Assembly: GCF_900142035.1 (NCBI RefSeq) | Contig: NZ_FQZI01000003.1 | Coordinates: 1 to 64,000, forward strand | Origin: Flavobacterium terrae | GTDB taxonomy: Bacteria; Bacteroidota; Bacteroidia; Flavobacteriales; Flavobacteriaceae | DNA length: 64,000 bases | Reading direction: 5' to 3' | Made by a program: the position numbers and the translations under genes | The notes under the pieces: generated by a model | What the model was told of the DNA's origin: nothing | Databases searched by the model: none | The model's input: the letters and a program-made list of their open reading frames with translations, nothing else | Shown: piece by piece, positions 8,587-17,750 of the stretch | Position numbering within the stretch: position 1 is the stretch's first letter | How the letters are laid out: every line of letters begins with the position of its first letter

Positions 8587-8624
8587 TATTATATTTTTTT
8601 TAAATTAGAGCTTTATATTCTTTA

Positions 8625-9497
8625 ATGTTTATGAAGCTGAACTTAGTAGAAATTCCTAGGGTTAAATCCATTTCCAAAGAAGATTTTTATAAAAACTATG
8701 TCAAAAAGCAAAAGCCTTTAGTGATTGAAGAGCTTACTGCCGATTGGCCTGCTTTCTACAAATGGAAACTTGAGTATATCAAGGAAATTGCAGGTGATAA
8801 AATTGTACCGTTGTACGATGATAGACCAGTTTCTCATAAAGATGGTTTTAATGAAGCGCATGCTCAAATGAAAATGAGTGATTATATCAATTTGCTTCAA
8901 AAAGAACCAACGAACTATCGCATTTTTTTATATAATTTAATGAAGGAAGTTCCTATTTTAAGGGATGATTTCAAATGGCCCGATATTGGCTTAAAACTAA
9001 TAAAACAACTTCCAATGCTTTTTTTTGGAGGAACAAATGCAAAGGTTTTTATTCACTACGATATTGATTATTCTAATATTTTACATTTTCATTTTCACGG
9101 CGAAAAGCAATGTGTTTTATTTGGCCCAGACCAAACTCCATATTTATACAAAGTGCCACATTCCTTAATATCTAGAGAAGATATTGATTATGATAATCCT
9201 GATTTTGAAAAGTTTCCAGCACTAAAACAAGCACAAGGATTTGTTTGTAATTTAAAACATGGCGAAATGTTATATATGCCTGAAGGATATTGGCATTATA
9301 TGAAATATATAACGCCAGGATTTTCAATGAGTTTAAGAGCCTACCCTATGCGAATAAGTAGTTTGTTTAAAGCAGGATACAATTTATTGATAATGCGTCA
9401 TTTTGATGTAATGATGCGAAAATGGAAAGGACAAGCTTGGATTAATTATAAAAACGAAAAAGCTATTACAGATACACACAGAAAAGTTAAAATTTAA
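8625..9497 (+). CDS. Cupin-like (JmjC) Fe(II)/2-oxoglutarate dioxygenase family protein
   Basis: This 290-residue protein resembles the Cupin_8/JmjC-like family. The N-terminal KPLVIEELTADWPA segment is typical. The probable iron ligands are His and Asp in FIHYDIDYSN (about residue 146) and His in MPEGYWHYMKY (about residue 227). A second His-rich strand, ILHFHFHGEK, follows the first ligands. Such enzymes hydroxylate proteins or small molecules; the substrate here is unknown. A second in-frame ATG lies 6 bases after the first, so the start could be 8631. It converges on the DUF4328 gene with a 4-base overlap of the 3' ends. Confidence 0.85.
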   Translation: MFMKLNLVEIPRVKSISKEDFYKNYVKKQKPLVIEELTADWPAFYKWKLEYIKEIAGDKIVPLYDDRPVSHKDGFNEAHAQMKMSDYINLLQKEPTNYRIFLYNLMKEVPILRDDFKWPDIGLKLIKQLPMLFFGGTNAKVFIHYDIDYSNILHFHFHGEKQCVLFGPDQTPYLYKVPHSLISREDIDYDNPDFEKFPALKQAQGFVCNLKHGEMLYMPEGYWHYMKYITPGFSMSLRAYPMRISSLFKAGYNLLIMRHFDVMMRKWKGQAWINYKNEKAITDTHRKVKI

Positions 9498-10189
9498 ATT
9501 TCGTTATTTTTCTGAATTGTTAATGGCTCTATTACTTTTTCAGAATTTCCATCTTTTATACTGAATAATATCTTTTCCAAGTTTGAATAATCATAAATTA
9601 CTTTTATAGTTACTAGAGCTAATGGGATAGATATCATAGTGCTTATCATACTCAATTTGTTACTTTCTAGTAATTCTGGTATTGATTCTGCTTCTATTGT
9701 TTTTCTGAAATAAATCCTTCCTAATATGTTTGAAACGATCCAAAGTGTCCACCATGTGCCAACAAAAAAGGAGTAGTATTTCGATTCAATTTCCTTATTA
9801 TTTTCTTCAATAAAATCAACAGTTTCAACATACAATTCTTTCATTATTTGATAAGGTCTGTATAGATTTACAAATGGAATAAACCAGCTTCCTGCTGCCC
9901 ACCCTTCACTGTGATTTAAAGGTTCAACTTTTGTGTGTAAGTTATAATATGCTCTTCTAAACCATCTTATAAAAAAGACTGCTGATGTTAGATAAATTAT
10001 GATATATAATATACCTAAAACAGCTTGTCTTAAATCATTGTTTTCTGCTTCTTCAATAGTATTTATTCCAAAATCAGACGTTAGAAGTAAATATTCTAAA
10101 TAATCAAAAAGTAAAGAAAATAAGTCTAAAATAAATATTAAAGCAATAAAAACTATTGCATATTTTGCTCTTAAAAAGTTTGGTTTCAA
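9494..10189 (-). CDS. DUF4328 family membrane protein
   Basis: The 231-residue product has hydrophobic segments near residues 10-33, 53-75, 140-160 and 180-200. The hallmark of DUF4328 is seen in IRWFRRAYYNLH and in GWAAGSWFIPFVNLYRPYQIMKELY. Function is unknown. The only usable start is TTG at 10189: an in-frame stop lies just upstream and no ATG occurs before the second half of the protein. Family members begin in the same way with a KPN...RAK motif, which supports this start. It follows rsmD on the same strand after 25 bases. Confidence 0.8.
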   Translation of the reverse strand: MKPNFLRAKYAIVFIALIFILDLFSLLFDYLEYLLLTSDFGINTIEEAENNDLRQAVLGILYIIIYLTSAVFFIRWFRRAYYNLHTKVEPLNHSEGWAAGSWFIPFVNLYRPYQIMKELYVETVDFIEENNKEIESKYYSFFVGTWWTLWIVSNILGRIYFRKTIEAESIPELLESNKLSMISTMISIPLALVTIKVIYDYSNLEKILFSIKDGNSEKVIEPLTIQKNNEI

Positions 10190-10214
10190 TTTGTTTTAGT
10201 TAAGGATTTTTATT

Positions 10215-10784
10215 TTAATCTTCTTCAGTTTCAGCTTCTTCATCATATTCATATTCAAAAAATGAAAAAACAGAACCACCATAGTTTTTAGCATAGGAGA
10301 AATTTTCCATATGTTCTAATGAAGTGTATTTTGAATGCTCAATAATCATCATTCCATCTTTTTCTAAAAGCTCATTTTCGCAGATGATTTCTATGATTTT
10401 TTCAAAATCTTTTTGATCCATATCATACGGCGGATCAGCAAAAATGATGTCATAACTTCCTTTACTTTTCTCAAGAAATTTAAAAACATCACTTTTTATT
10501 GCAGTGATATCAAAATCAAACTCTTTTGCTGTTTTTTTGATAAAGTTTACACAACCCATGTCTCCATCAACACTAATAATAGGTTCACTACCTCTAGAAG
10601 CAAATTCATAGCTTATGCTCCCCGTTCCAGAAAATAAATCTAATATTTTTAAGCCAGAAAAATTGAAATTATTGTTTAGAATATTAAATAGCGCTTCTTT
10701 ACACATATCTGTCGTAGGACGAACAGGTAAGTTCTTAGGAGGATTAATTCTTCTGCCTTTGTATTTACCAGAAATTATTCGCAT
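10215..10784 (-). CDS. rsmD: 16S rRNA (guanine-966-N2) methyltransferase
   Basis: RsmD methylates G966 of 16S rRNA using S-adenosylmethionine. The 189-residue length is normal. The N-terminus MRIISGKYKGRRI and the RPTTDMCKEALFNIL segment are characteristic. The SAM-binding loop is LDLFSGTGSISYE near residue 50 and the catalytic motif DPPYD near residue 117. The acidic C-terminal tail (EYDEEAETEED) is an extra. The start overlaps the 3' end of the upstream DUF3822 gene by 10 bases, so the two are co-transcribed. Confidence 0.95.
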   Translation of the reverse strand: MRIISGKYKGRRINPPKNLPVRPTTDMCKEALFNILNNNFNFSGLKILDLFSGTGSISYEFASRGSEPIISVDGDMGCVNFIKKTAKEFDFDITAIKSDVFKFLEKSKGSYDIIFADPPYDMDQKDFEKIIEIICENELLEKDGMMIIEHSKYTSLEHMENFSYAKNYGGSVFSFFEYEYDEEAETEED

Positions 10785-11599
10785 GCGTGTATAAGAATGA
10801 AATTATTTAAATAATCTTGTTGTGATATTTTATTTTCTATGTCGTTATGATCAAAGAACAAACTAACATTGCGTACATATTTGTAGGCAATTTTATATAG
10901 TTCATCGTTTTTAGAAATCTTTCCAAAAAGTTTCAATTGAAAAGTTTCGGGATTTAATTGCAATTGTTCTGCTGTAAAAAGTAAATAGTATAAAAAGTCT
11001 TCTTTTGTTTGGTATTCAAATGAATTAAACAACAAAAGCTTTTGATTTTTTACTGCAATAATTTGAAAATTATTATCCTGACAATGAACGTATATTTGAG
11101 ATTCGTCAATGTTCTTACTCAAATCTAATATTTTTTTGGCAAGAATAGAATAGGAATGTTTGTAATTAAAGTTTCCGAAACAATCTATTAATGAATTGTT
11201 TAAATTAACAAAGGGAATGTAAACACAATTCATTTCGTAGTTTTGAATTTCATCAAAAGAAATAAAATCGGAACTAAATACTTTTACATTGTATTGCAAA
11301 TAACTACTCAATAAATTTTCGTCAAATAAAACTTGAGGAACAAATGTGCTCAGGTTATTATTATGTAATACCAACACTTCGTCAAATTTTGACTGAAGTA
11401 TTGGCGTTTGTTTTATAAAATTAAGAATTGAATTTTCTGTATCAGATAAGTTTGAATTTTTTTCTAACACAAAATTTCCAAGTGTAGAAACCTTGTTTGA
11501 CAGCGTGTCAACAATACAAAACGAAATTTCAGAGAGTGAAATTTGCAAAATCAGTTTGCTGTATTTTTTGTCTAAAATTGATGCGTTCGAAACTTGCAT
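10775..11599 (-). CDS. DUF3822 family protein
   Basis: This 274-residue soluble protein fits the DUF3822 family of Bacteroidetes, commonly found directly upstream of rsmD. The fold appears actin-like, with a repeating pattern of strands such as SKLILQISLSEISFCI at the start, but no catalytic motif can be named. Function is unknown. Its overlap with rsmD argues for a shared transcript. It is divergent from the RecD-like helicase gene; the 106-bp gap must hold both promoters. Confidence 0.8.
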   Translation of the reverse strand: MQVSNASILDKKYSKLILQISLSEISFCIVDTLSNKVSTLGNFVLEKNSNLSDTENSILNFIKQTPILQSKFDEVLVLHNNNLSTFVPQVLFDENLLSSYLQYNVKVFSSDFISFDEIQNYEMNCVYIPFVNLNNSLIDCFGNFNYKHSYSILAKKILDLSKNIDESQIYVHCQDNNFQIIAVKNQKLLLFNSFEYQTKEDFLYYLLFTAEQLQLNPETFQLKLFGKISKNDELYKIAYKYVRNVSLFFDHNDIENKISQQDYLNNFILIHACE

Positions 11600-11671
11600 T
11601 GCCTGTTTTTAGGTTATCTGGCAAATCTACAATTTTTTTTCAACTATATTATGTTGCGAACTATTACTACG

Positions 11672-11679
11672 TATATTTG
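11672..11679 (+). promoter_or_regulatory. -7 box upstream of the RecD-like helicase
   Basis: TATATTTG lies 26 bases upstream of the ATG at 11706. A TTG at 11654-11656 is 15 bases upstream, shorter than the usual spacing. On the opposite strand TAGATTTG (11629-11622) is a candidate -7 box for the DUF3822 gene. Confidence 0.45.
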
Positions 11680-11705
11680 GCTTTCAATTTCATTCCAAAT
11701 AAAAA

Positions 11706-13130
11706 ATGAGCTCTCAATTGTTTTACAGTGTTTTACAAAAAAAATTCCCTTTTCAACCTACTGTAAAGCAAGATATTTTTTTTTCTAAAATTGCCGAATT
11801 TGTCACAAGTCCTATCCAAAATGAAATTTTTGTCCTTAAAGGATATGCAGGAACTGGTAAAACCACAGTAATTTCCACAATTGTAAATAATCTTGTTGAA
11901 GTTAAAAAAAAGTACGTTTTATTAGCTCCAACAGGAAGAGCGGCAAAGGTCATTGCAAATTATTCTGGTAAGACTGCTTTTACTATTCACAAGAAAATTT
12001 ATTTTCCCAAAAAAGCAAAAGCAGGTGGTGTTAGTTTCACTATGCAAACAAATAAACACACAAATACTATTTTTATAGTTGATGAATCTTCAATGATTTC
12101 AGATGTTGATTCGGATTCAAAAATGTATGCTAATGGGTCACTTCTGGATGACTTAATTTCTTATGTTTATTCAGGTAAAAATTGTAAAATGATTTTGTTA
12201 GGTGATACGGCTCAATTACCTCCAGTTCAATTGGATATATCTCCAGCATTAAATACAGATACACTTAGTTTGAATTACGACAAAGAAGTGATTTCAATAG
12301 AATTTGATGAAGTAATGCGTCAAGAAGAAAACTCTGGAATTCTATTTAACGCAACACAACTTAGAGAGTTATTAAAAGATAGTTTTATAACCGATTTTCA
12401 GTTTAAACTAAAAGGATTCAAAGATATTATCAGACTTGTTGATGGTTATGAAATTCAGGATGCGATAAATCAATCGTATAGTAATTATAGTATTGAAGAT
12501 ACTTGTTTTATAGTTCGTTCTAACAAGAGGGCAAATCAATACAACCAACAAATTAGGGCTAAGATATTAGGAAAGGAAAGTGAACTTTCGGCTGGAGACT
12601 TATTGATGGTGGTGAAAAACAATTATTTTTGGCTAAAAGAAACAGATGAAGCCGGTTTTATTGCCAATGGTGATATCGTTGAAGTTCTCGAAATTAGATC
12701 AATAAAAGAATTATACGGTTTTAGATTTGCTGTAGTAAAAATTAGAATGGTTGATTATCCAAATCAAAGACCTTTTGATACGATTTTGCTATTGGATACT
12801 ATTACCAGTGAATCTCCATCATTAACATATGAAGAATCTAACAAGTTGTATCAAGAAGTGATGAAAGATTATGATAATGAAACTGCATCTTATCGTAAGT
12901 TATTGAAAATAAAAAATAACGAGTATTTCAATGCACTACAGGTCAAGTTTTCATATGCCATAACATGTCATAAATCGCAAGGTGGACAGTGGAATACTGT
13001 TTTTATTGAACAACCATATTTACCTAACGGAATTGACAGAGATTACATTAGATGGCTATACACAGCAATCACAAGAGCAAAAGATAAATTATATTTAATA
13101 GGTTTTAAAAACGAATATTTTGAAAATTAA
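11706..13130 (+). CDS. RecD-like SF1B DNA helicase
   Basis: This 474-residue ATP-dependent helicase resembles the RecD2/Dda type. Helicase motifs in order: Walker A GYAGTGKTT at residues 46-54; motif Ia LLAPTGRAAKV; Walker B FIVDESSMI near 119; motif III LLGDTAQLPPV near 160; motif V/VI region TCHKSQGGQW near 420 and LYTAITRAKDKL near 450. It lacks the RecBC-interacting N-terminal part, so it is not the RecD of a RecBCD complex. It heads a run of three plus-strand genes ending in kdsB, with a gap of 6 bases to the next gene. Confidence 0.9.
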   Translation: MSSQLFYSVLQKKFPFQPTVKQDIFFSKIAEFVTSPIQNEIFVLKGYAGTGKTTVISTIVNNLVEVKKKYVLLAPTGRAAKVIANYSGKTAFTIHKKIYFPKKAKAGGVSFTMQTNKHTNTIFIVDESSMISDVDSDSKMYANGSLLDDLISYVYSGKNCKMILLGDTAQLPPVQLDISPALNTDTLSLNYDKEVISIEFDEVMRQEENSGILFNATQLRELLKDSFITDFQFKLKGFKDIIRLVDGYEIQDAINQSYSNYSIEDTCFIVRSNKRANQYNQQIRAKILGKESELSAGDLLMVVKNNYFWLKETDEAGFIANGDIVEVLEIRSIKELYGFRFAVVKIRMVDYPNQRPFDTILLLDTITSESPSLTYEESNKLYQEVMKDYDNETASYRKLLKIKNNEYFNALQVKFSYAITCHKSQGGQWNTVFIEQPYLPNGIDRDYIRWLYTAITRAKDKLYLIGFKNEYFEN

Positions 13131-13136
13131 TTCAAT

Positions 13137-13694
13137 ATGGATCTTCAAACTATACTTAGTATTTTCCTAGGAATTGGACTCGCAGCATCTGCTGGGTTTA
13201 GAGTTTTTTTGCCTTTGTTTGCGTTAAGCCTTGCTACATATTTTAATATTATTCCATTAAACGAAAGTTGGGCATGGGTTGGTGGTTTTCCTGCATTAAT
13301 AGCTTTGGGAATTGCCATGATTGCTGAGATATTTGCGTACTATATTCCTTTTGTAGATAATCTGTTAGATGTTATTGCGACACCATTAGCAGCTATTGCA
13401 GGAACAGCTGTAATGGCTTCTACATTGATAGATTTAGATCCAATGCTAACTTGGGGATTGGCAATTATTGCTGGAGGAGGTACCGCAACGGCAATGCAAG
13501 GAATGACAAGTGTAACTAGATTGGCTTCTTCAGTAAAAACAGGAGGTTTAGGAAATCCTGTAGTCTCAACTGCCGAAACAGGAACAGCAATTACATTGAG
13601 TACTTTATCAATATTTGTTCCTATTTTAGCTTTAATCATAGTTGTTTTTATTTTTGTGATTGTTTTTTGGATGTATAGAAAGTTTAGAAAATAA
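13137..13694 (+). CDS. DUF4126 family membrane protein
   Basis: The 185-residue product is highly hydrophobic, with about five membrane segments. The start LSIFLGIGLAASAGFRVFLP and the segment DNLLDVIATPLAAIAGT match the DUF4126 family of bacterial inner-membrane proteins. The C-terminus ends in a single membrane helix followed by a basic MYRKFRK tail. Function is unknown. It sits between the RecD-like helicase and kdsB with short gaps on both sides, so it is probably in their operon. Confidence 0.85.
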   Translation: MDLQTILSIFLGIGLAASAGFRVFLPLFALSLATYFNIIPLNESWAWVGGFPALIALGIAMIAEIFAYYIPFVDNLLDVIATPLAAIAGTAVMASTLIDLDPMLTWGLAIIAGGGTATAMQGMTSVTRLASSVKTGGLGNPVVSTAETGTAITLSTLSIFVPILALIIVVFIFVIVFWMYRKFRK

Positions 13695-13709
13695 ATAAGA
13701 TATAAATTA

Positions 13710-14435
13710 ATGAAAATAATAGCCGTAATACCAGCACGATACGCCTCAACACGATTTCCAGCGAAGTTAATGCAAGACTTAGGAGGAAAAACAGTCATAC
13801 TTCGTACTTATGAAGCAGCATTAGAAACTCAATTGTTTGATGATGTTTTTGTGGTTACTGATTCTGATTTGATTTTTGAAGAAATTACATCAAATGGAGG
13901 TAAAGCCATCATGAGCATCAAGGAGCATGAAAGTGGTAGTGATCGTATTGCCGAGGCGGTTGAAACTATGGATGTTGATATTGTAATTAATGTGCAAGGA
14001 GATGAGCCATTCATCAATAAAAAGCCATTAGAACAAGTTATAGAAATCTTCAAAAATGATACCGATAAGAAAGTTGATTTAGCTTCTTTAATGTTTGAAA
14101 TAAAAGACAAAGAAGATATAAAAAGTCCTAATAATGTAAAAGTCATAACTGACCAACAAGGTTTTGCGTTGTATTTTTCACGTTCGGTTATCCCGTATCC
14201 AAGAGAAGAAAATGTAGGTGTTCGTTATATGAAACACATTGGTATTTATGCTTTTAGGAAAGAAGCTTTGATGGATTTTTACCGTTTACCAATGTTATCT
14301 CTTGAAGCTTCGGAAAAACTAGAACAACTTAGGTATTTAGAATACGGAAAACGTATCAAAATGGTTGAAACAGATCATGGAAGTATTGGTATTGATACTC
14401 CAGAAGATCTTGAAAAAGCAAGATTATTACTTTAA
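13710..14435 (+). CDS. kdsB: 3-deoxy-manno-octulosonate cytidylyltransferase
   Basis: KdsB activates Kdo with CTP to give CMP-Kdo for lipopolysaccharide inner core assembly in the cytoplasm. The 241-residue protein begins with the nucleotide-binding signature [15 protein letters not shown] at residues 7-21. Other family motifs are VVTDSD near 48, [10 protein letters not shown] near 73 and [10 protein letters not shown] near 93. The C-terminal [11 protein letters not shown] is also conserved. The product complements the lipid A genes found at 27-32 kb. Confidence 0.97.
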   Translation: MKIIAVIPARYASTRFPAKLMQDLGGKTVILRTYEAALETQLFDDVFVVTDSDLIFEEITSNGGKAIMSIKEHESGSDRIAEAVETMDVDIVINVQGDEPFINKKPLEQVIEIFKNDTDKKVDLASLMFEIKDKEDIKSPNNVKVITDQQGFALYFSRSVIPYPREENVGVRYMKHIGIYAFRKEALMDFYRLPMLSLEASEKLEQLRYLEYGKRIKMVETDHGSIGIDTPEDLEKARLLL

Positions 14436-14438
14436 ATA

Positions 14439-15149
14439 TTAGCTTTCGTTATCGTGATCAAAGTATCCTTTCGTTTTCATTTTTGCTGAGAAGAAATTCA
14501 AAAACAAGATGATGAAAGATAGAAAGAACATGGATTGAATACTTACTAAAACTTTTCCAAATAATGTTACTGGATAATAATCACCATATCCAATTGAGTT
14601 TGAAGTAATGATACTAAAATAAATAGGTTCAAACCAATGATTAAATGATTTGTTCATTTGGCTACCAATTGTATAAAGAACAGAAAAAGCTAATATCATT
14701 TCTAAATAATTAAAAAATAACAAAAGCATTGAACGTCTATAAGAGCGAGGTTTTGAAAATGAATCTGAAGCAAAAATTAATGTAGGTATATAAAAGAAAG
14801 TTTCAAATAATAAATAGACCATCAAAACAATTAAAAAAGTTGAACCTTGTTGACTATTCAATAAAATTATAAACGGAAAAATCACTTTAGATAAAACATA
14901 TAAATCCATAGCAATATCATCATATTCTGCTCCAATATTATAGGCTAGTTGTTTTATGTATATCCCTGGAAATAATAGTTGCGAAGAGGAAAGTAATAAA
15001 CGAACAATTTTTTCTATTCCATTATCATCTTGATGATCATTATTCCAAATAGCTTTAATGTTTAGAATACGCTTTTTTAGAGGACCATGAATTGAACGAT
15101 CTCTTTTATAATTTTTTCCTAAGAGTAATTTTTTAAAAAATGATTTCAT
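14439..15149 (-). CDS. Two-pore-domain type potassium channel family protein
   Basis: This 236-residue membrane protein has several hydrophobic segments (near 75-95, 105-125, 145-165 and 205-225). A pore loop with the selectivity filter SIGYGDYYP lies between the last two helices, near residue 187. The filter TxGYGD-like sequence (here NSIGYGD) identifies a potassium-type ion channel. No cytoplasmic RCK/TrkA-N domain is attached. The start overlaps the end of the upstream methyltransferase-like gene by 17 bases, so the two are translated from one message. Confidence 0.82.
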   Translation of the reverse strand: MKSFFKKLLLGKNYKRDRSIHGPLKKRILNIKAIWNNDHQDDNGIEKIVRLLLSSSQLLFPGIYIKQLAYNIGAEYDDIAMDLYVLSKVIFPFIILLNSQQGSTFLIVLMVYLLFETFFYIPTLIFASDSFSKPRSYRRSMLLLFFNYLEMILAFSVLYTIGSQMNKSFNHWFEPIYFSIITSNSIGYGDYYPVTLFGKVLVSIQSMFFLSFIILFLNFFSAKMKTKGYFDHDNES

Positions 15150-15807
15150 CTCTTATAATAAATAATTCGTTGTTGCCTTCTACTTTGATTATTTTTTTAA
15201 CATAAGAAAATTGATTCTTCAAATCTAATTCAAGTTTTTTATTTCGTTCATAATCAATGCTTCTTTCAGCTATTGTGTTGAATAAAATAGACCCTCGACT
15301 AACTAAGATAAATTTTAATTTGTTGATAAAAGTTTCTTCAAATAAAAAATCAGGCATAATACTATCTTGAAAGACATCAATAATGATTAAATCATATTTG
15401 TCTTTTGTTTTAATTACATAATTTTCTGCATCATCATTAATGATGTTAACATTAGTATACTTGTCTAAACCAAAATAAGTGTTGGCAATTTCAATAGTTT
15501 TTTTATCTAATTCAATACCGGTTATATTACCAGTAAAATCAAACTCCTCTTTTAGTGTTTTTATCACACTTCCACCAGCTACTCCCAATATTAAAGCCGA
15601 TTTATAGTTTTTTACTAGATCACTACCAATATGAGCTAAACCAATTCGCATTACTCTTTGTAGGCTACCATAAGAAAAATTTGTATTTTTAGAATCTAAA
15701 ACTAATTGACCATTATTCCAGGTTACTTCTAAAGATTTATTAATTTCAGAATCAATTTCATACTCTTTAATAGGTATAAAATAACTCAGAATGCGTTTTA
15801 AATTCAT
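15133..15807 (-). CDS. Spermidine synthase-like methyltransferase-fold protein
   Basis: This 224-residue protein has a Rossmann methyltransferase fold of the spermidine synthase type: the glycine loop ALILGVAGGSVIKTL near residue 68, the acidic residue after strand 2 in GIELDKK near 97, and YDLIIIDVFQD near 140. It lacks the N-terminal beta-domain tetrad of true spermidine synthases, so polyamine synthesis is unlikely. Many Bacteroidetes carry such short homologues of unknown substrate. It shares a transcript with the channel gene that follows and diverges from the acyltransferase gene across 53 bases. Confidence 0.8.
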   Translation of the reverse strand: MNLKRILSYFIPIKEYEIDSEINKSLEVTWNNGQLVLDSKNTNFSYGSLQRVMRIGLAHIGSDLVKNYKSALILGVAGGSVIKTLKEEFDFTGNITGIELDKKTIEIANTYFGLDKYTNVNIINDDAENYVIKTKDKYDLIIIDVFQDSIMPDFLFEETFINKLKFILVSRGSILFNTIAERSIDYERNKKLELDLKNQFSYVKKIIKVEGNNELFIIRDEIIF

Positions 15808-15838
15808 TGTTCAGATTTTCTATTAGTAAATATAATGC

Positions 15839-15846
15839 TATTTTTG
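15839..15846 (+). promoter_or_regulatory. -7 box upstream of the acyltransferase
   Basis: TATTTTTG ends 14 bases before the ATG at 15861. It lies inside the longer open frame that begins at TTG 15807 and so argues against that upstream start. Confidence 0.5.
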
Positions 15847-15860
15847 ACCAAATATTTATC

Positions 15861-16421
15861 ATGAAAAAGAAAATTTACCAATTCATATTTTTTAAATTAA
15901 TGGGGTGGAAGCTCCTAGGGAATTTTGATACTTCGATTAAAAAAAGTGTTGTAATAGTAATTCCTCATACAAGTTGGCATGACTTTTACATTGGCGTTTT
16001 TACTAGAGGAGTATTGGGGATAAATATAAATTTTGTTGGTAAAAAGGAATTATTCATTTTTCCATTTGGGTATTATTTTAGATGGATGGGAGGAGCTGCA
16101 TTAAATAGATTCAAAAATGAAAATAAAGTGGATGCAATTGCAAAAATTTTTGAAGGAAGAGATGAATTTAGATTGGCCATAGCTCCAGAAGGAACTCGTA
16201 AGAAAGTAACAGAATTAAGAACGGGATTTTATTACATAGCGATGAAAGCAAATGTGCCAATTATCCCAGTAGCTTTTGATTGGACAAAAAAACAAGTTAC
16301 TATTTTTCCTGAGTTTTATCCAACAGGAAATAAAGATGCTGATTTCACTATTCTGGAACAAAACTTCGTTGGTATAGAAGGGAAAGTAAAAGAATATGGT
16401 TATGATATCGAAAAAAAATAA
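15861..16421 (+). CDS. PlsC-family 1-acyl-glycerol-3-phosphate acyltransferase
   Basis: The catalytic HxxxxD motif is HTSWHD near residue 37 and the substrate-binding motif is APEGTR near residue 112. A third motif, VPIIPVAFDW, lies near 136. These identify the LPLAT/PlsC superfamily that acylates lysophosphatidic acid or related lipids at the membrane. At 186 residues it is shorter than E. coli PlsC (245). The frame extends upstream to a TTG at 15807, but the ATG at 15861 gives a normal N-terminus (MKKKIYQFIFF) and follows a -7 box. Confidence 0.85.
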   Translation: MKKKIYQFIFFKLMGWKLLGNFDTSIKKSVVIVIPHTSWHDFYIGVFTRGVLGININFVGKKELFIFPFGYYFRWMGGAALNRFKNENKVDAIAKIFEGRDEFRLAIAPEGTRKKVTELRTGFYYIAMKANVPIIPVAFDWTKKQVTIFPEFYPTGNKDADFTILEQNFVGIEGKVKEYGYDIEKK

Positions 16422-16486
16422 AAAATTTTAAAACCAAGAGAAAAGATTTTTCGTAAGTAAGTTTTATAACAAAAAAACTAAGCAAT

Positions 16487-17503
16487 ATGAAAAATCTTTT
16501 TTTAACTCTTTCGGTATTTACACTTACATTGGGAGCTTGTTCAGATGATGACAATAATTCACAAAATAATCCTTCAGCACCTGCAAGTGAATTAAAATTA
16601 ATCACTGGTAGTAATACTTCCGGTAAAGTATCATTTACAAATTTATTAGAAACTTCTCCAACTGTTAAAAGTTTAACAGTTAGTGGATTAGATTCAGACG
16701 GTACTTATTATGATAGTACTAATGATCAGTTAATTGTTGCCTCTCGAACAAATAATAGACTGGAATTGTATACTGGTTTAAAAAATGCCATAGCCAATAA
16801 TACAGATAATTTAACACTACAATTTTTTAGTACTTCAGATTTTAATAATGCTAGAGAAATAGCTGTAGTAGGAGATAAGGTGATTGTTACTCAAGATCAA
16901 AGCGCCGCTAATGGTAATGTAAATAAATTGGTTGTGTATCAAAAAACAGCAACTGGTTTTCAATTGTTGAATAGTTATACAGTAGACTTTAAAGTATGGG
17001 GTATTCATGTTGAGGGAACTACTTTCTACGCTGTTGCAGATTTAACTAGTGATATTGTTGTTTTTAATAATTTCTTTGCAAATTCTAATGGAGCAATAAC
17101 TCCTTCAAAAAGAGTAACAATCGAAGGTTTGGTTAGAACACATGGTATTACAGTTTCAACATTAGATAATAGAATGGTACTTACAGATGTTGGTAGTGCA
17201 GCTTCTGATACAGATGGTGGTGTAATCGTAATTAATAATTTTTCTAGTGTGTTAGGTTCAACTGCGAATCTTGGAACGATTGCTTTAAGTAGTCAAGTAA
17301 GACTTTACGGGCCTAATTCTAAATTAGGTAATCCGGTTGATGTAGCTTATGATAATGTGACTAAAAATATATATGTTGCAGAAAGATTAAATGCAGGAGG
17401 GCAATTGTTAGTATTTGCTAATCCTTCATCAAATGGAGATGCAACGCCAATTAGTTCAAGAGCAGAGTTAGGTGTGGCATCTGTTTTCTTGATTAGAAAA
17501 TAA
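16487..17503 (+). CDS. Putative lipoprotein with beta-propeller-like repeats
   Basis: The 338-residue product has a lipoprotein signal: hydrophobic segment followed by the lipobox LGAC with Cys18, then a DDDNNSQNN stretch. The mature part is rich in beta strands with repeating patterns such as GLDSDGTYYDSTNDQLIVASR and VYQKTATGFQLL, which suggests a beta-propeller of the NHL/YncE kind. No catalytic motif is visible. The protein is probably at the outer membrane. Its function is unknown. A terminator-like hairpin follows at 17573-17621. Confidence 0.75.
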   Translation: MKNLFLTLSVFTLTLGACSDDDNNSQNNPSAPASELKLITGSNTSGKVSFTNLLETSPTVKSLTVSGLDSDGTYYDSTNDQLIVASRTNNRLELYTGLKNAIANNTDNLTLQFFSTSDFNNAREIAVVGDKVIVTQDQSAANGNVNKLVVYQKTATGFQLLNSYTVDFKVWGIHVEGTTFYAVADLTSDIVVFNNFFANSNGAITPSKRVTIEGLVRTHGITVSTLDNRMVLTDVGSAASDTDGGVIVINNFSSVLGSTANLGTIALSSQVRLYGPNSKLGNPVDVAYDNVTKNIYVAERLNAGGQLLVFANPSSNGDATPISSRAELGVASVFLIRK

Positions 17504-17572
17504 GTCTTTTAAAAGAAAATCTTGTTAAATCAAATAGAATTGATTTTGTATTAATTTTTTCAGATGTTTCTA

Positions 17573-17621
17573 AAATCGCGTATTTGTAATTTTATTTTTA
17601 AAATTTTCAAATACGTGATTT
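17573..17621 (+). terminator. Terminator-like hairpin after the lipoprotein gene
   Basis: aaatcgcgtatttg (17573-17586) pairs with caaatacgtgattt (17608-17621) with one G-T mismatch over 14 bases. The AT-rich loop is 21 bases and a T-rich stretch follows. It lies 70 bases after the stop codon. Confidence 0.6.
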
Positions 17622-17724
17622 TTCAATTTATATTTTTATTGTGAAAAACAGATCATAGGTTACATTTATTATTATTTCCCAATTAATAAAATAGATTCTT
17701 AATAATAATAAAACATATCTTATT

Positions 17725-17732
17725 TACTTTTG
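17725..17732 (+). promoter_or_regulatory. -7 box upstream of the M14 peptidase
   Basis: TACTTTTG ends 18 bases before the ATG at 17751. The last three bases form a TTG in frame with the gene, which makes the longest open frame start inside the promoter. Confidence 0.55.
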
Positions 17733-17750
17733 TATTGTGAAAAAAGCAAT

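Noticed and set aside
13340..13798. Minus-strand ORF opposite DUF4126 and kdsB
   Set aside because: It is an antisense shadow of two well-supported genes and has no recognisable domain.
15807..15860. 18-residue N-terminal extension of the acyltransferase
   Set aside because: It would start at a TTG and run through the -7 box; the ATG at 15861 is better supported.
17730..17750. Upstream TTG start for the M14 peptidase
   Set aside because: The TTG is the end of the TACTTTTG promoter box, and the ATG at 17751 gives a normal N-terminus.
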